Source: Rhynchopus euleeides (taxonomy: Eukaryota; Euglenozoa; Diplonemea; Diplonemida; Diplonemidae). From it: a DNA stretch of 64,000 nt. Below, piece by piece: positions 9,208-20,078 of the stretch (within the stretch, counting starts at the first letter, position 1; every line of letters begins with the position of its first letter). The position numbers were made by a program, and so were the translations under genes. The notes under the pieces are model-generated. The model was not told where the DNA came from. It saw only the letters and a program-made list of their open reading frames with translations, and ran no database searches. The stretch is from contig OY723242.1 in assembly GCA_963210315.1 (NCBI GenBank), forward strand, positions 1,984,001 through 2,048,000, written 5' to 3'.

Positions 9208-10142
9208 GGGGAACCCAAAATCACCGGGTCGGCGCTTAGCGACATGCCTGAGTCGGGGTGGGGTGGGGGTTGGGGGGGGGGGAACCCCACTATCCGCATT
9301 TGATGATGTGAAGGGTCTGTTGTTGTTGTGGCGGAGGGGGTCGACAGGGGGGTGGGTGGTAGGGAGAAGGCTGGTGGGGTCGTCAGCGTCAGAGCTTGCT
9401 CGGTGCGACCGAGAAAGCACAACAAAGAGTTGGCCGTGATGGTGCTGCAGGCCCTGTGTCCCCCTTCGGGAGAGCCGTTCCTGTGTCCTATGCCACGGAG
9501 ACCAGCCGCGACTGCCTTCAGGAACCCCTGTCTGTTTTGTTGCTCCCTCCTGTTGGAAGAACGTCGTTCTGTTCCAGGAGCAGCCTTGCAGCTGGTGCCT
9601 TGTGCGGCAGTTGTGGGAAAGTTGTACCGAATGGAGCCCTTCCCCTCCCCCTGTGGGGCCCGCAACAATCAATTCGACAGTCTACTCTTTGTCCTCTGGG
9701 CCCACGTGTTCGCGCGTGCCTTCGGGTGACAGAGGAAAAACGGATTCGGTGTCCGGGCTGGGTGGTGCTGCACCAATGTACTCCCCAGGTAACGAACCAG
9801 CGCGATTTCTCAGGATGCCACAGTCGTGTACATCAGTGTGCCGAACAAGCGAAATATAGATCCCCAAGGCGTCCTGCGTGGAGTCTTCTGTGAGAACCTT
9901 TCTTTGTCGCCCTCTTCCGCCGTTGTGCAGCCCGTGCTGATGCACACCTGCCGTGGCGTTCTGTCCACGGGCACGAGTGGACGAGAGTGATTTTGACGAG
10001 TGATATGCCGAGCGAGTGGTTCTGCGTGACCACTCGTCAGAAAACTAGCGAGCAAAACAACTCGTCGAATCACTCGGCATGCCACGCAGCCCCACACATG
10101 CATGAGGCACACCCCTCCCCCTGTCTCCCCAAGAAGCTGACC
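9208..10142. other. Upstream region of the first DUF4116 gene
   Basis: No gene. Most of it is a diverged duplicate of 57710-58390 upstream of the DUF4116 gene at 58583. Shared pieces include gatgatgtgaagggtctg, a segment near 9600-9790, and 9850-10080. The duplication therefore involved gene plus promoter region. Confidence 0.6.
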
Positions 10143-10256
10143 CCCACCCACCCCACCCAGCCCCTGCCCATCACTCCCCTCGCTTGTGTGTGTTGTGCAC
10201 ACCACCCCACCCCACGCCCCACAAGGAGGGGTTGTGCTCTTGGGATTGCAGTGGTT
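10143..10256 (+). promoter_or_regulatory. Shared upstream module, DUF4116 gene copy A
   Basis: Same module as before the PPR gene (4977-5085), ending tcttgggattgcag at 10252. Homology with copy B (12904) begins exactly after the AG (tggttgcaccgcc at 10253 and at 12838). This fits a 3' splice site, or a recombination boundary, at this point. Confidence 0.55.
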
Positions 10257-10310
10257 GCACCGCCCCACCACGCACCGCACCACCCACAAGACACACAGGG
10301 AAGACGAAGG

Positions 10311-12473
10311 ATGTCAGGAGAAGGAATGGAGGTGTTCCTGAAGGACAGGCTGTGTGGGGAGCAGCATGCGGTGCACATCGGGGAGGGCGACACCCCGGTT
10401 CATCTCAAGGCAAACGCACTCGACGTGGTGCTCGGGTCCCCTCCCGACGCGCTTCCCGAGGACGTGGAGCTCTCGGTGGATGGGGTGGTGCTCGACGACA
10501 GCACCCCTCTGTCCGGTGCCGCACCTGTCTCCCACGGGTGCTCCATCGACGTCGCCCTCACGGGTGCTCGCTTCGTTGAGAGGCTGCAGAACGTCATGAT
10601 TTCACGCGACGAGTGGGACCGTGAGGTTGACATCGACGCCATACCTGCCTGGGCACGGGGTCTGCGTGATGTGGCGCTTGCGATGGTGCAGTGTGACGGC
10701 GATGCGTTGCGGCACCTCGATGAGTCATTCCGCAGTGACAAACACATCGTCACTGCAGCGGTGCGGAGCAGCTCCGACGCACTTCAACATGCTTCCGAAG
10801 ACCTGCGTGCGGATGAGGACGTCGTGCTGCAAGCTGCCGAGAGCGACGGCGATACCTTGAGGTTCGTATCACCTGCACTGCTCAGCAACAAACACTTCGT
10901 CCTCACTCTTGTGCAGCGCCAGTGTGATGCACTCAAGCATGTCGATGCAGCGCTGCAGGCCGACAGGGAGGTTGTCATGGCAGTCCGAGGTGATGCACTC
11001 GAGTACGCCTGTGAGTCCCTCCGCAACGACAGGCAGGTAGTCATGGGGGCAGGCGATGGCTTCCGACACGTATGTGCTGCACTCCGCAACGACAAGGAGC
11101 TTGTTCTTCGTGCCATCCGGATGAGCAGGGCTGGCATTCAACGGGCTTCAGAGTCACTGTGCGACGACAGGGAGGTCATGATTGTGGCCGTGCGTCTGCG
11201 TCGCGCCTTCCGCAACGCATCATCCGCACTGCGCCACGACACGGAGTTCCAACGCGAGGCGATCCTGTGGGACGGTACTGCCTTGGGGGATATCCCCAAG
11301 CTAGTGGAGCCGTGCTCAGGTCTGCCGCTTCACCAAGACCGAGACCTTATCCTTGCAGCAGTCGAGACCTACCCCCGTGCACTCGAACACGCTGACCCTT
11401 CCCTGCAGGGCGACAGGGAGGTGGTGCTCGCTGCGATGCACAGCAGAGCCCCGTCACGGTCGGGTCAGTACTTTGCACTGGGCTGTGCACCCTCATACCT
11501 GAAGAAGGACGAGGAGGTGGTGCTGGCAGGTGTCCGGCATGCTGCACATGTGCTCCTTCTTGCAGACACCTCGCTTCGCACCAACAGAGACTTCGTGCTG
11601 CAGTGTGTCAAGCTGCAGGGATGTGCCTTGGTACACGCCGACCCCTCTGTTCGTAGCGACAGGGAGGTGCAGCTTGCTGCGGTGGCACAGGACCCGATGG
11701 CCTTGCGGTCCTGTGATGAGCCGATCCGCAGCAACAGAGATGTGGTCCTCACAGCCGTGCGGAAGAATGGTGATGCTTTGAAGTATGCTTCAGATAACCT
11801 GCGCAAGGATCGTGAGGTCGTCCTTGCTGCTGTGAAGTCCTCACAGAAAACCCTGCCACATGCTGACGTGACATTCCTTCAGGACGAGGAGGTGGTGCTC
11901 GCAGCCACACACAATCACGGGCTTGCTCTTAAATACGCCGACCTTTCATTCCTCAGCAACCGAGACTTTATGCTTGCAGCCGTACGCAAGTGCGGGTGCG
12001 CTCTTCACTACGCCAGTGCTTCACTGTGCCGTGACAAGGAGCTTCAACTGGCGGCCGTGTTGCAGGACGGGAGGGCGCTGCAGTATGCTGACCCTTCACT
12101 GCGAAGCGACAGGTCGGTTGTGCTTCAAGCGGCTCGTGCACACGGCGGTGCTCTGCAGTTCGCCGATCCTGTGTTCTGTGGTGACGAGGAGGTGGTCCTC
12201 GCAGCCGTGACGAGTTGCGGCAGTGCCCTGCGCTTCGCCGACCAGACACTGTGGAACAAGCGTGAGGTGGTGCTGGCGGCTGTGCGCCAGGAGGGACGTG
12301 CCCTTCAGTACGCCCCCACAGCGCTGTGCTGCGACAAGGAGGTGGTGCTGGCGGCTGTGCGTGCCGACCCAGACGCCTTCATCCACGCTTCTGCCCCGCT
12401 GCGCCGCGACAGCGACGTCGTTGCTGCCGCCTTTCCTGAGCTGCATCACAACAAGAGACACCGCTGCCTCTGA
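10311..12473 (+). CDS. DUF4116-type repeat protein, copy A (intact)
   Basis: A 720-aa protein whose start ATG (GAAGGATGTCAGG) is conserved in all copies. Residues 1-85 form a compact segment of beta-strand pattern ending VELSVDGVVLDD ... CSIDVAL; this resembles a ubiquitin-like fold and the N-terminus of the WD40 protein at 25778. After a variable linker (about 86-110) come about 23 tandem ~25-residue units of the form LRxDREVVLAAVxxxGxALxYADPS, the pattern of Pfam DUF4116. That family is predicted all-helical and has no known biochemical role. The protein ends ELHHNKRHRCL. No signal peptide or transmembrane segment is seen. Codon use matches the other copies. An adaptor or ligand-binding solenoid is a guess from architecture only. 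Confidence 0.85.
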   Translation: MSGEGMEVFLKDRLCGEQHAVHIGEGDTPVHLKANALDVVLGSPPDALPEDVELSVDGVVLDDSTPLSGAAPVSHGCSIDVALTGARFVERLQNVMISRDEWDREVDIDAIPAWARGLRDVALAMVQCDGDALRHLDESFRSDKHIVTAAVRSSSDALQHASEDLRADEDVVLQAAESDGDTLRFVSPALLSNKHFVLTLVQRQCDALKHVDAALQADREVVMAVRGDALEYACESLRNDRQVVMGAGDGFRHVCAALRNDKELVLRAIRMSRAGIQRASESLCDDREVMIVAVRLRRAFRNASSALRHDTEFQREAILWDGTALGDIPKLVEPCSGLPLHQDRDLILAAVETYPRALEHADPSLQGDREVVLAAMHSRAPSRSGQYFALGCAPSYLKKDEEVVLAGVRHAAHVLLLADTSLRTNRDFVLQCVKLQGCALVHADPSVRSDREVQLAAVAQDPMALRSCDEPIRSNRDVVLTAVRKNGDALKYASDNLRKDREVVLAAVKSSQKTLPHADVTFLQDEEVVLAATHNHGLALKYADLSFLSNRDFMLAAVRKCGCALHYASASLCRDKELQLAAVLQDGRALQYADPSLRSDRSVVLQAARAHGGALQFADPVFCGDEEVVLAAVTSCGSALRFADQTLWNKREVVLAAVRQEGRALQYAPTALCCDKEVVLAAVRADPDAFIHASAPLRRDSDVVAAAFPELHHNKRHRCL

Positions 12474-12903
12474 CCCTCTCCACATGACAGGACGCACAGG
12501 ACCATGCCACCTGCCTGCAGAGGTGGGCCGCTGTCGCACAGCCCCCTGTGCAGGTGCATGGAAATCATAGACTGACAGACAGGCTCGACCTTCCCCCTCC
12601 GGGTACCTCGGGTCCTGAGCCCCATCACCCGACGCTCACAAGGCGCCAGGGCGATACAGGCAGATCTCGAACCGACGAAGAGTCCCCGCCCCTTCCCCTC
12701 TTTGTGTGTGAAGTCCCCCAATCCCGTTTGTCCACCCTTCCCCACCTTCAGTGTTCTTCCAAAGAAACTGGTGCTGCAAAGACTGAGAGTGTGACAACTG
12801 AACCCAACCCAACCCAGCAAAGCCCAGATCCCTTCAGTGGTTGCACCGCCCCGTGACTTCGCCACACACCGCACCACCAGCAGACACACAGGGAAGACGA
12901 AGG
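12474..12903. other. Spacer between DUF4116 copies A and B
   Basis: 3' flank of copy A (12474-12600) resembles the 3' flank of copy D (33160-33290). Bases 12690-12790 recur upstream of copy E (33510-33600). The 60 bp before 12904 is the conserved leader (cgccacacaccgcacc ... gggaagacgaagg). No gene. Confidence 0.6.
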
Positions 12904-15601
12904 ATGTCAGGAGAAGGACTGGAGGTGTTCCTGAAGGACAGGCTGTGTGGGGAGCAGCATGCGGTGCACATCGGGGAGGGCGACACCCCGGTTCATCTTA
13001 TGGCAAACGCACTCGACGTGGTGCTCGGGTCCCCTCCCGACGCGCTTCCCGAGGACGTGGAGCTCTCGGTGGATGGGTGGTGCTCGACGACAGCGCCCCT
13101 CTGTCCGGTGCCGCACCTGTCTCCCACGGGTGCTCCATCGACGTCGCCCTCACGGGTGCTCGCTTCGTGAAGGTGTTGCAGAAGCAAAGGCGCGACAGCC
13201 CGTATGGGTCTCGCGTTGGCATCAACACCATACCTGCCTGGGCACGGGGTCTGCGTGATGTGGCGCTTGCGATGGTGCGGTGTGACGGCATGGCGTTGCG
13301 GCACCTCGATGAGTCATTCCGCAGTGACAGACACATCGTCACTGCAGCTGTCCACAGAGACAGTGATGCATTTCAGTACGCTTCCGAAGGGCTGCGTGTG
13401 GATGTGGTGCTGTCGCTGGCGCTGCTCCGAGGCGGGGCCCTACCTCTGCTGACATCGCCTGCGCTGCTCAGCAACAAGCCCTTCGTCCTCAGTCTCGTGC
13501 AGCGTACGAATCCCAGTCATCGTACTGCACTCAAGCGTGCCGATGCAGCGCTGCGGGCTGACAGGGAGGTCGTCATAGCGGCTGTTCAATGGCGAGGCCC
13601 TCAAGTACGCCTGTGAGTCCCTCCGCAACGACAGGCAGGTGGTCATGGCGGCAGGTCCAGGCTTGAAGCACGCAAGTGCTGCACTGCGCAATGACAAGGA
13701 ACTTGTTCTCCGTGCCCTGCGGTTGAGTAGCGCCGTGATCGTGGCTGACATTGCATGCCCTTCGCTGCGTGACGACAGGGAGGTGGTGCTGACTGCCTTG
13801 CGTTTTCATCGGCAGGAACTCAACTACGAACACACATTCTCCGTACTGTGGGACGACACGGAGTTCCAACGCGAGGCTGTGCTGTGGAACGGTGCTGCCT
13901 TGAGGGATGTCCGCAAGTCGGAGGAGCCGTGCTCAGACCAAGACCGAGACCTTATCCTTGCAGCAGTCGAGACCTGCCCCCGGGCACTCCTCTACGCCGA
14001 CCCTTCCCTGCAGGGCGACAGGGAGGTGGTGCTCGCTGCGATGCACAGCAGAGCAGAGTGGGGTCATGACGATGCACTGGGCTGTGCACCCTCACACCTG
14101 AAGAAGGACAAGGAGGTGGTGCTGGCAGGTGTCCGGCGTCACCGACGTGCGCTCAAAGAAGCAGGCACCTGGTACGACCCCTGGTGTGGGAGTGGCTTAG
14201 AGGAGCTGGAAGGCAGAGATGTGGTCCTCACAGCCGTGCGGAAGAATGGTGATGCTTTGAAGCATGCTTCATCCAACCTGCGCAAGGATCGTGAGGTCGT
14301 GTTTGCTGCTGTGAAGGGGTGATGGGTCGTCAGGGGAGCGGACCTGGCGACTACGGCTGGCACCTCCACGTGGTGAACCCTGGGGGCCTTTGCGAACAGA
14401 CCGTTGAGGTAAGCTACGCTGCACGCTTTGGCTTAAGGTAGCGCATTGCGTGTAGGCTGGATGTATCCCTCTGGAGACCCGGTGTTTCGCTTAGGCCGCT
14501 AAGACCAGTCAGGCTGCACGCGGCGCTCATGAAGCGCGCCGCGTGGCCAGAAGAAACTGTGGGCGGCAACCGTGTTACGTGTTTTTCACCGGGGCGCGTG
14601 GGACAAGTTTACCGCACACGCGCACGTGGGACAAGTTTAACGCACACGTGGATCCCCCGGCTTTGCCTTCCTTCGCCTTCCTACTTTTAGTTCTTTTTCA
14701 CCACGATCTTTTGCCCGTCACCTGTTGTTCGACCAGTCGAGCCGCGACCAGGAACGCCTCTGGAATACCCTGTGGTGGTGAGTGTCCGTTCGTCCTGTTT
14801 AGACCAGCCGTTGTTCCCGTCTTCTCCTTTTTACGCCCACTGGGTTGGAGTTGATCAGTCAATCGTTCATCCGACCGCAGCATTATGCGACCGGCGCGGT
14901 GTTAACAAACGAGTGCATTAATCGTATTTTGTTGCACATTGCTTCCTTCCTTTCTACCTTTTAGCCTTTTCCCGCCAGCCCACAGAGATAGGAGCACGCT
15001 CTTCCTTTTTATTGCTGTTCTTGCTGTTAGCTTTTAGCTGGGTCCGCCCCGGCGAAGACCGGCGTCTTCTGGCCGTCTGGGGGGTCTGGCAATTGCGCTG
15101 GGCTCCCTGGATCCTCTGGATGAGTCAGTCTATAAACAAAATCAATACTGTGCTTCAAGCGGCTCGTGCACACGGCGATGCTCTGCAGTTCGCCGATCCT
15201 GTGTTCTGTGGTGACGAGGGGGTGGTCCTCGCAGCCGTGACGAGTTGCGGCAGTGCGCTGCGCTTCGCCGACCACACACTGTGGAACAAGCGTGAGGTGG
15301 TGCTGGCGGCTGTGCGCCAGGAGGGATGTGCCCTGCAGTACGCCCCCCAGCGCTGTGCTGCGACAAGGAGGTGGTGCTGGCGGCTGTGCGTGCCGACCCA
15401 AACGCCTTCATCCACGCTTCTGCCCCGCTGCGCCGCGACAGCGACGTCGTTGCTGCCGCCTTCCCTGAGCTGCATGACCACGAGCGACAGAGCGACACCA
15501 CAGCAACTGAATCCGCTGCACCGACTGTCCAAACGAACACCATGACAGTTCGGGAATCTGTTTCCTCCTTCCTGAGGAGGTTTCGGTGTCCCTTCTCGTG
15601 A
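12904..15601 (+). pseudogene. DUF4116-type repeat gene, copy B (broken, chimeric)
   Basis: It starts like copy A (MSGEGLEVFLKDRLCGEQ). One G is missing in the run near 13077 compared with the intact copies. A second frame change near 13600 moves the repeats to a third frame (13639-14316). At 14316 a family-1 retroelement interrupts it. After the element (15149) the gene resumes about five repeat units further on than where it stopped, so the two sides do not share a TSD. A further base is missing near 15347 (gccccccagcg for gcccccacagcg). The C-terminus runs past the usual ELH to a stop at 15601. It is almost certainly non-functional and records recombination between two insertion-bearing copies. 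Confidence 0.8.
14316..15148 (+). mobile_element. Family-1 short retroelement in copy B
   Basis: About 833 bp, starting GGGGTGATGGGTCG and ending aaacaaaatcaatac. Nearly identical to 30665-31500 and 59656-60487. No protein of its own is seen. Flanks lack a TSD here, unlike the other copies. Its first ~90 bases can be folded as an HDV-like ribozyme (see 30665-30753). Confidence 0.8.
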
Positions 15602-16407
15602 TCCAGTCGCCGGCCGGGTGGGTGTACTGCTGAGTATATGGTTTGGGTGGGGCCGTATTCTCAGCAGTGGGTGGGTAGCTTCAGGAAGAGAATCCGACCA
15701 GGCTGTGATGCGTGGCAGTCTTCAACCCTCCCCACCCCCACCCGCCCTCCTCCATGCATCATCTGCTCCCACATCAGCGCCCCCACCCAACCGCCCCCCA
15801 CCTACAGGTTCCGATGTTCGCGTTTGTCGTTGAGTGGCTCCTCAGGCAGCACCTCCCCCCCACCCTGCTCTCTGTGATGTTATAAGTCAGGGTTTCCTGA
15901 GCCCGGTTCAAAAAAATCCAAAAAAGCTCATAAAAGTTCATCCCCTGTGTATGTGTGGGGGTGAGCGAGCTGCCCCCCCACCATCCCACCCCCTGCCGCC
16001 TGCACAAAACACGATAATATAGAATCTGTCCGTCGGTGGACCCATAAGAGGGACCCGGGGCGGGATTGTCGGGATTTTCGGAAAACCCCAAAGGGCTAAC
16101 AGCGATAATCTGTAGTTCGGCGTAAGCCGAACTACAGATCGAGGGCACTATGAGGCAAGCTCAGAAAGTGACTCGCAAGTCAGATTCTTGGTGTTTCTCT
16201 TATTACCTACCACCCCCCGTGTATATGTCAGCCCCTAAGGTGTGTTTATGATGTATGCGAAAGGAGTACGGTTTTCGATGCTCCGTGTATTGTGTCGTCT
16301 GGATCTTATCCCGACACCCCACACCACTGCCACAGGGGGGGACCTTTAGCCTTACACTGCACAATGCGCCTGAGCAGCGCGCACACTTCCCCTTGAGCGT
16401 CAGGGAG
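15602..16407. other. Intergenic region
   Basis: Bases 15725-15860 repeat the downstream flank of DUF4116 copies E, F and G, including an intron-like ...cacctacag end at 15808. 16108-16139 is a perfect hairpin. 16206-16240 is half of a TA-type MITE (cctaccaccccccgtgta), compare 25385-25491. The reading frame of the next gene opens at 16255 inside this material. Confidence 0.55.
16108..16139. repeat. Perfect 14-bp inverted repeat, 4-nt loop
   Basis: ATCTGTAGTTCGGC, loop GTAA, then the exact complement. An RNA copy would form a very stable hairpin. Role unknown; there is no U-tract typical of a terminator. Confidence 0.85.
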
Positions 16408-18885
16408 ATGTCGAAACTGCCAGCAGAAGACACGTGGTCCCGCCATCCGGGAGATGCCGGCACGCGGCACTCGAGCCACCGCGATGCACGAACCAAGATG
16501 CGGAAATCCGGCAAAACAGCTGCGCTGCCGGGCAGGCTGGCGCAGCGCCAGGCACAGGCTGCGCTAGACGACATCGTCCTGCAGGAGCAGGAGGATGTGA
16601 TCCGGCACCTCGGGACGCTGATCCAGGCGCAGCAGCGCCTGCCTGACTACGACATGCTGCTGCAGGAGATGGCGCTGCGCGAGAGCCTCCGATCGCTGGA
16701 GGGCGACATGTGGACGTCCCTCGTGCTGGCGCACAGCTCGCAGGCGGTGCTGATCGCGGCAGGTGTCGAGTCGCGCCGGGCTGACCGCCGCATTGCCGAG
16801 GCCTCGGAGCAGTTTGCCACCGAACGGCAGAAGTGGGCAAGCGAGGCGCTGGACTCCCAACGCGAACTCAGCAGCCTGCTCCGCGCCCGCGACAGGATGG
16901 AGCGCGACGAGATCCACAAGGCTGCCGCCGACGACCGCAGCTCCTGGATTGCCTGGAGATGCAACGCAGAACAGGACTGGCGCGGCCAGCTGGCACGCCT
17001 TGAGGAGCAGCTCCGCCGCGGCAACGACGAGGGCGACGCAGCCCGCCACTACAGCCAGAAGCTGAAGGCATCTGCGGATGACCTCGCCGCGATGCAGGCC
17101 CGCTGGCAGGGGGAGATCGTGATGCTGACGTCGCAGCTCTCCCTCTCCAAGGCACGCACAACGGAGCTCGAGGTGGAGTGCACCCGCCTGCAGGAGCTGC
17201 ACGCCAAGGTGGACCGCGACAAGTCCTCCCACATGGCTGCGGCGTTGGACAGCATCCGCACCGAAGCCGCCGAGCTGCGCCACACTCAGGACGAAGACCG
17301 CCGCAGCGCGCTGCAGGCAGAGGGCAGGGCCGCAGAGTCAGCCGCGAAGCTCGCCTCTGCAGAGCGGGTCCTGGCGGTGCAGGCGCGGGATGTCGCAGAC
17401 CTGACACGCGACACCTCAGACCTGCGCGAGCAGGCGGCAGCCCTGCGGGCGGCGCTGAAGGCATCAGAGGATTCCTGCCACGCTGCCACCTTGGGGCGCC
17501 GCGCGCTGGAGGAGGAGGTGGCGGTGCTCCACCGCAGGGAGCACGACGCGGCGTCCGCCGCCGCGGAGCAGCACGCTGCGGCGAAGCGCCTCGCCGAGTC
17601 GGCCGGCATGCAGGCGGCGCAGCTGCAGCAGCTTTGCGACGCGAAGGACCGCGAGATAGCGGGGCTGCGCGCCAGCCTCGCCGCTGCCACGGCGGAGGCA
17701 GCGCCGGGCACCACACCACCACCACCACCTCCTCCTCCTCCGCCGCCTCCGGAGGCCACACCAGACACACGCCACACCTCGCCCCAGCGGCCTGCGGTGT
17801 CGCCGTCGAACATCGTCATCATGCCGCGCGACGAGGGGCAGCGGGGGTCGGCCACAGCGGGGCAGGCCCGCGACGGTGTGGCTTCTCCGCGCCACACCCC
17901 GGAAGGCCTGCCCGCCGCGCTGCCTGCGCAGCACCGCCACCCGGCGGTGCCCGTCCCCAACTCGCATGTCTCGCCGCCTGACGTGCATCTGTCATCAGTT
18001 CCGCGGCTGCAGTCGCTCGGGTCGTCGGGGTGTAGTCAGGCCGAGGGGCCTGGCAGCGCGAAGCGCGGCTCGGCGGGGATCGGGCTGCGGGTTCTATCGA
18101 GCATCAAGTCGCGTCTCGGGAGGAGGCGCCGCGCGGCGTCGGGTAAGGGGGTTGTGGAGCGCGCCGCGAGGGCGGAGGCAAAGGAGGCGGGTGCCCGGCT
18201 CGTCATCTGCGAAAAGGAGGCGAAGCGGTGGCGCGCCCTGGCTGCGAAGTTCCCCCCCCCGCGGGCGGGGGGGCGGCGGCAGGCCGCGCCGGGCGCCCTG
18301 CCCCCGCCGCCGCCGGCGCAGCTGTGCTATCTCGACAGCGGGGGTGACGCTGGCAACGACGCCCCCCCGTCACCCGGATCGTCTGTCGCAGCCGCCGCCT
18401 CCCAGAGCGCCTCCATCGCGTCGCTGGGTGCCAGCAGCACGCTGTGCGGAGGGGCTGGCGTTGCGCTGGCGGGTCCTGTGGGGGACGATGTGCAGGGGTT
18501 TGATGCGGGGTGTGGCGGCGGCCCGGCGGATGTCGTGAGCTTCCACGCCGAGTCGGAGGCGGCGGTGGGGGAAGCCGGGGGTGGGGTGGTGGCGGTGGCG
18601 GGTGGGGTTGGGGTAAGTGGCATCAGCTGTAGCAGCAGCAGCAGCAGCAGCAGCAGTTCTTCGACTGGGGGCAGCGAGCTGACGCTTGACAGCAACACAC
18701 GTGAGGATATGCAGGCTGCCTGCAGCGCGGCACGCTCTGCCCTGGAGGCTGGGGCGGCGGCGGTCAGCACCCCTGTGTCAGTGCCGAAGGTGTTGCCGAA
18801 CCTCCCAGCGGTCGACGAGGGGCTCTCGGATTTCTCCAGCGCCCCACAGGACAGACGGCACGACTTCGACGACGACTCCGAGTGA
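16408..18885 (+). CDS. Coiled-coil, proline/serine-rich protein
   Basis: An 825-aa protein if started at ATG 16408 (MSKLPAEDTWSRH). The frame is open from 16255, but that part overlaps a MITE remnant and looks non-coding. From about residue 40 to 430 it is nearly all helical heptad-like sequence rich in Ala, Glu, Arg, Leu and Gln, so a long coiled coil is expected. A run of 12 prolines follows at about residue 438-450, then a Ser/Pro/Gly-rich low-complexity half. This includes a basic patch (RLGRRRRAASGKG, about 570) and a 13-residue serine run from an AGC repeat near 18630. The C-terminus is acidic (FDDDSE). I recognise no enzymatic domain. A structural, cytoskeletal or scaffold role is possible but unproven. 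Confidence 0.7.
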   Translation: MSKLPAEDTWSRHPGDAGTRHSSHRDARTKMRKSGKTAALPGRLAQRQAQAALDDIVLQEQEDVIRHLGTLIQAQQRLPDYDMLLQEMALRESLRSLEGDMWTSLVLAHSSQAVLIAAGVESRRADRRIAEASEQFATERQKWASEALDSQRELSSLLRARDRMERDEIHKAAADDRSSWIAWRCNAEQDWRGQLARLEEQLRRGNDEGDAARHYSQKLKASADDLAAMQARWQGEIVMLTSQLSLSKARTTELEVECTRLQELHAKVDRDKSSHMAAALDSIRTEAAELRHTQDEDRRSALQAEGRAAESAAKLASAERVLAVQARDVADLTRDTSDLREQAAALRAALKASEDSCHAATLGRRALEEEVAVLHRREHDAASAAAEQHAAAKRLAESAGMQAAQLQQLCDAKDREIAGLRASLAAATAEAAPGTTPPPPPPPPPPPPEATPDTRHTSPQRPAVSPSNIVIMPRDEGQRGSATAGQARDGVASPRHTPEGLPAALPAQHRHPAVPVPNSHVSPPDVHLSSVPRLQSLGSSGCSQAEGPGSAKRGSAGIGLRVLSSIKSRLGRRRRAASGKGVVERAARAEAKEAGARLVICEKEAKRWRALAAKFPPPRAGGRRQAAPGALPPPPPAQLCYLDSGGDAGNDAPPSPGSSVAAAASQSASIASLGASSTLCGGAGVALAGPVGDDVQGFDAGCGGGPADVVSFHAESEAAVGEAGGGVVAVAGGVGVSGISCSSSSSSSSSSSTGGSELTLDSNTREDMQAACSAARSALEAGAAAVSTPVSVPKVLPNLPAVDEGLSDFSSAPQDRRHDFDDDSE

Positions 18886-19811
18886 CACGGCGGCGGCACG
18901 AAGGCCTTGCTTGTGTGGCAATTCCTTTGTCATGCTCACGCCACACCCCCATCCATTACCAACACCTCCCCGCAGAGCAATGTTTCCTACACTACGTCCT
19001 GGCTTGGGTGCGGGTTGGGCACCCTTTGCGTTTCCACACGGTGTGCACTCCACGGTGTGACCCCCACGAGCAAGCAGGACCCCCGGCCGCAACAAGCAGG
19101 CATGGGAGAAGCTTTGCTGTGTCCGCGCTTCTCTCCCGGGGTTGCCATGCAGGGGGCATGGGTAAGAGGTGTGGGTCTATAGGGGAGCGGGGGCACTGGC
19201 GGATTCCTGCAAAAGCAGAGCGGGCGTGATTTCCGAGAGGGGGCTGGGGGAGCAGGGTTGCGCTGGCCTGCCCCCCTTCCAAAACGATGGCGTGCATGTG
19301 GAGGCAGCACCAGGGCTCGCTCGGTGTGACCTGCACTAAACTAAAAATATTACAGAGGGGGGGCCAAGTATGAAGCTAAATGTGGAGTCCAAGTCCCGAT
19401 TCAGGATTGCACTTTTTTTCTCTTTGGGTTTTTATAGGGAGGGAATTTTTTTTTTCTCCTTGGGTTTTTTTAAGCACACTCGTGTGAGCGGAAAGCGCCC
19501 CACCACAGCTGCAACCAAACGTGCTCTATACACTAACCCCACCCTTCATCAGGCTCAGGGTGTGATCAGTTCAGGGTTTTGTGTGTAGAAGCGTCAACGC
19601 AACAAACAAAAGTAAATTCATCAGAGCGGTTGTAGCTGTGAAGTGATAGGGCGCTTTTAGGTGGGATTTTTTCCCCACAGGTTTTCTGGGTGAAGTTTTT
19701 CGGGGGCAGGTGGTATTCTAGTGGGGGATGAGGATGAATCCTCCGGACACCCGCCCTTTTTTCGGTTGTTCCAGCCAAAACCCGGCGTTGTTCCCCAGTC
19801 AAGAGCCAGAC

Positions 19812-19865
19812 GTTCACTACCGTGGCCTCCGGCGGCTGGGGGGCTCCGCCCCCCAGACCCCCCTG
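19812..19865 (+). repeat. 54-bp dispersed hairpin repeat, copy 5
   Basis: Full-length copy outside any recognised transposon. Confidence 0.9.
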
Positions 19866-20026
19866 TACCACTAGGCTGGAGCGTGTGCCTGTCTTGTAGC
19901 CAAGTCCTTTGGGTTCACATCAGCGAATGGGACCCAGACCACTCTCAGTAGCCTCAGGAGGACGCAGCCAACAATCTGTACGCCCGCAACTCCCACGCGC
20001 TCCCACTACGGCGCAAGCAACAGATA

Positions 20027-20078
20027 CTCACTACCGTGGCCTCCGGCGGCTGGGGGGCTCCGCCCCCCAGACCCCCCC
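20027..20078 (+). repeat. 54-bp dispersed hairpin repeat, copy 6
   Basis: Copy 160 bp after copy 5, same orientation; the first bases differ (actcactaccg). Confidence 0.9.
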
